64,000 bases of DNA from DATKWD01 sp963704815. Lineage in GTDB: Bacteria; Actinomycetota; Acidimicrobiia; Acidimicrobiales; Salinilacustritrichaceae. Position 1 is the stretch's first letter. Every line of letters begins with the position of its first letter. The notes under the pieces are model-generated. The model had not been told where the DNA came from, made no database searches, and worked only from the letters and a program-made list of their open reading frames with translations. The position numbers were made by a program, and so were the translations under genes. Below, piece by piece: positions 62,594 through 64,000 of this stretch. The stretch spans positions 15,449 through 79,448 of the forward strand of contig CAVPHU010000004.1 of assembly GCA_963704815.1 (NCBI GenBank), in the 5' to 3' direction.

Positions 62594-63327
62594 CGGCCCC
62601 TCCGTCGGTCGACTCCGCATGCTCGGGCGGTGACCGAGAGGCTCAGAACGGACTCCAGAAGCGCGAGATCATCCCGAGTCACGACCCGGCGACTGGCGAG
62701 CCAGGCGATCAGCGCGTCGCGTGCCCGAGATCCGCCTTCGGCGGGACCCCCGGCCTTCCCCACCTTCTCCTGCACACGACGGAGATCGGCCTTGACCTTG
62801 CCCTCCTCGGCCCCGAGCCGGCGGGCGGCGGCCCGATAAGAGTTCGGCTCCCGCCGGTAGTGGGGAGGCAGCGCGAGATATCCCTCGTAGACCGCAACCA
62901 CCGACCGACGTTCGTTGTCGGTGAGGTGGACGTCCTGTTCGACCAGGGTGCCGCCGCCCGCATCGAGGCCGTGCAGCGCGCTCGGGGCCGGACGCTCGCT
63001 GTCGGGAATCGAGAGCACCAGCGCGGCGTCGCCATGAGCCACGCCGATCCGGATCCAGGTCTCGTCGTGGAGGATCTGGTGCGCGCTCCGGTCATGGGCA
63101 TCGGGCCGGAGCTCGATCTCCTCGCCGGCCTCGACCACCGAGAACGAGCGTCGACCGACGTTGGTGAGACGCCATGCGAACCGGTCGAATTCGAGTCGAC
63201 CGGCCCGACGGGACACCGAAACGTCGTCGGCCGCCGCCACACGGATGTCGACGTCGTCGCCGCGGCCGAAGGTCACCGTCGTCGACGTGTCGACGTCGAG
63301 TTCCACGTCGCCCGAGCTCAACCGCAT
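62548..63327 (-). CDS. FHA-like N-terminal protein with helical C-terminus
   Basis: 259 residues from ATG 63327. The N-terminal ~95 residues have FHA-style features (VTFGRGDDVDIRVAAADD, VSVSRRAGRLEFDRFAWRLT, GRRSFSVVEAGEEI) although the usual SxxH and STNGT are not clear. The middle is helical: LTDNERRSVVAVYEGYLALP, SYRAAARRLGAEEGKVKADL, an HTH-like pattern. It may bind phosphoproteins or DNA. It overlaps the 5' end of the DUF1003-like gene by 46 bp. Confidence 0.5.
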   Translation of the reverse strand: MRLSSGDVELDVDTSTTVTFGRGDDVDIRVAAADDVSVSRRAGRLEFDRFAWRLTNVGRRSFSVVEAGEEIELRPDAHDRSAHQILHDETWIRIGVAHGDAALVLSIPDSERPAPSALHGLDAGGGTLVEQDVHLTDNERRSVVAVYEGYLALPPHYRREPNSYRAAARRLGAEEGKVKADLRRVQEKVGKAGGPAEGGSRARDALIAWLASRRVVTRDDLALLESVLSLSVTARACGVDRRRGRWTTNSAVRTAGTPW

Positions 63328-63426
63328 CGACGGGGAGTGTAGGGACCACGGAACGGTCAACAGGTCCGGCTGGACCCGTCTCGCGGTGCTCTACCGATGC
63401 AGTGATGACTTCCCGATAGTGGAGTC

Positions 63427-64000
63427 ATGACCACCCGATCCTCGTCCCGACCCCTCTCGTTGCTCGTCGCCATCGCGCTCCTCATCGCGAGCGGCTGCGC
63501 CGAGGACGTGGCAAACGTTGCTTCGGCGGAGTCCGATCCCGCCCCGCCGGCCGTGGCGACACCGGCCGACGATGCCCCCGACACCGGGCTCGCGTGGCGA
63601 ACGATCGAGGTCGTCGACCCCACCCGACCGACCGACGAGGTCGTCGACAGCGAAGGGGCCATCGTGCTCGAAGCTTCGAACGACCGCACGATCCCGGTGG
63701 CCGTTCTCTACGAAGGTGCCGACGGCGGCGGCGAAGATGCCGTCGCAGCCGAGGCACCTGCCCGCCCGCTGGTCATCTGGATGAACGGGCTCGGGGGCGA
63801 GGCCGCGGCCGGGGATCCGCTCCTGCTCGACCTCTACGAGGCCGGTTACATCGTGGCCGCACCGAATTCCCCGGAGATCTCGGCGCCGGCCTCGTCGGCG
63901 GCCGACTTTCCCGAGCTCCCCGCCGACGCCACCGCGGTCATCGACGCCATCGTCGACCCCGCCGACGGAGTGGGCGATGACTTGTTTGCGCTGGTCGATC
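63427..64000 (+). CDS. Lipoprotein alpha/beta-hydrolase-like protein (3' end outside window)
   Basis: Open from ATG 63427 to the window end with no stop (191 codons). GGAG lies 4-6 bases before the ATG. Lipoprotein signal SLLVAIALLIASGCAEDV with lipobox Cys, a variable acidic linker, then PLVIWMNGLGGEAAAGDPLL, the first strand and oxyanion-hole region of an alpha/beta hydrolase. The nucleophile region lies outside the window, so activity cannot be judged. Confidence 0.7.
   Translation, partial: MTTRSSSRPLSLLVAIALLIASGCAEDVANVASAESDPAPPAVATPADDAPDTGLAWRTIEVVDPTRPTDEVVDSEGAIVLEASNDRTIPVAVLYEGADGGGEDAVAAEAPARPLVIWMNGLGGEAAAGDPLLLDLYEAGYIVAAPNSPEISAPASSAADFPELPADATAVIDAIVDPADGVGDDLFALVD

Overview
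The window is a GC-rich bacterial chromosome segment (64 kb). Its gene content is that of an actinobacterium: a fhaA-fhaB-pstP-ftsW-pbpA-pknB cell-growth cluster, with trpG and crgA close by as in mycobacteria, plus DUF2510 and DUF3105 proteins, an actinobacterial-style DnaA-box cluster and many GTG starts. The lack of a second kinase (pknA), the CrtC/AttH-like protein, the Liv operon and the isobutyryl-CoA-mutase-like genes make an Acidimicrobiia-type organism (Ilumatobacter or a relative) my best guess. That taxonomic placement is inference only.

Layout. 1-9.2 kb (+): cell-wall synthesis and Ser/Thr phospho-signalling operon; pstP carries an in-gene 66-bp repeat array and two apparent frameshifts, and a broken lipoprotein gene lies between pbpA and pknB. 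9.2-13.5 kb: CrtC-like protein, trpG/pabA, frameshifted ppx/gppA, crgA, then a cluster of DnaA-box-like 9-mers and a small zinc-ribbon membrane protein. 13.6-20.3 kb: thiolase with a 20-bp palindromic operator, DoxX, secreted DUF4397 protein, ABC-F ATPase, SDR, YjbQ and SnoaL-like proteins. 20.4-24.6 kb: M20 peptidase, then a divergent copper module (csoR / copZ-copA) with a CsoR-type operator. 24.8-29.1 kb (-): drug/lipid ABC exporter and glpD. 29.3-32.8 kb (+): MtnA-like isomerase overlapping a class II aldolase-SDR fusion, which looks like a deoxypentose-phosphate disposal pair.

32.8-43.7 kb: MOSC protein, a possible fucosyltransferase, a GATase, cupins, an AhpD-like gene with an in-frame TGA in a CxxU context (a probable selenoprotein), an alkylsulfatase-like MBL protein with altered metal motifs, Gfo/Idh oxidoreductase, PNPOx-like protein, DUF3105 lipoprotein, methyltransferase, pyrE and marR. 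43.7-45.9 kb (-): two-subunit B12-dependent acyl-CoA mutase with isobutyryl-type active-site residues, co-transcribed with marR. 45.9-53.5 kb: His-rich membrane protein, glnS, GNAT gene bracketed by 47-bp inverted-repeat elements, galT-like gene, ECF sigma factor with a membrane beta-propeller partner. 53.6-57 kb (+): P450, possible ferritin-like protein, DUF2510 and DUF2752 membrane proteins. 57.1-61.9 kb (+): complete five-gene LivGFHM-J branched-chain-type uptake operon. 61.9-64 kb: hairpin and gene fragment, frameshifted DUF1003 gene, FHA-like protein and a truncated lipoprotein hydrolase.

Several dispersed short inverted-repeat families occupy intergenic spaces. Five loci show single-base frameshifts; at the sites I could resolve they sit mostly in C/G runs or short repeats, so the underlying assembly should be checked before any of these genes is called dead. 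I saw no tRNA, rRNA, CRISPR array, prophage or insertion sequence.
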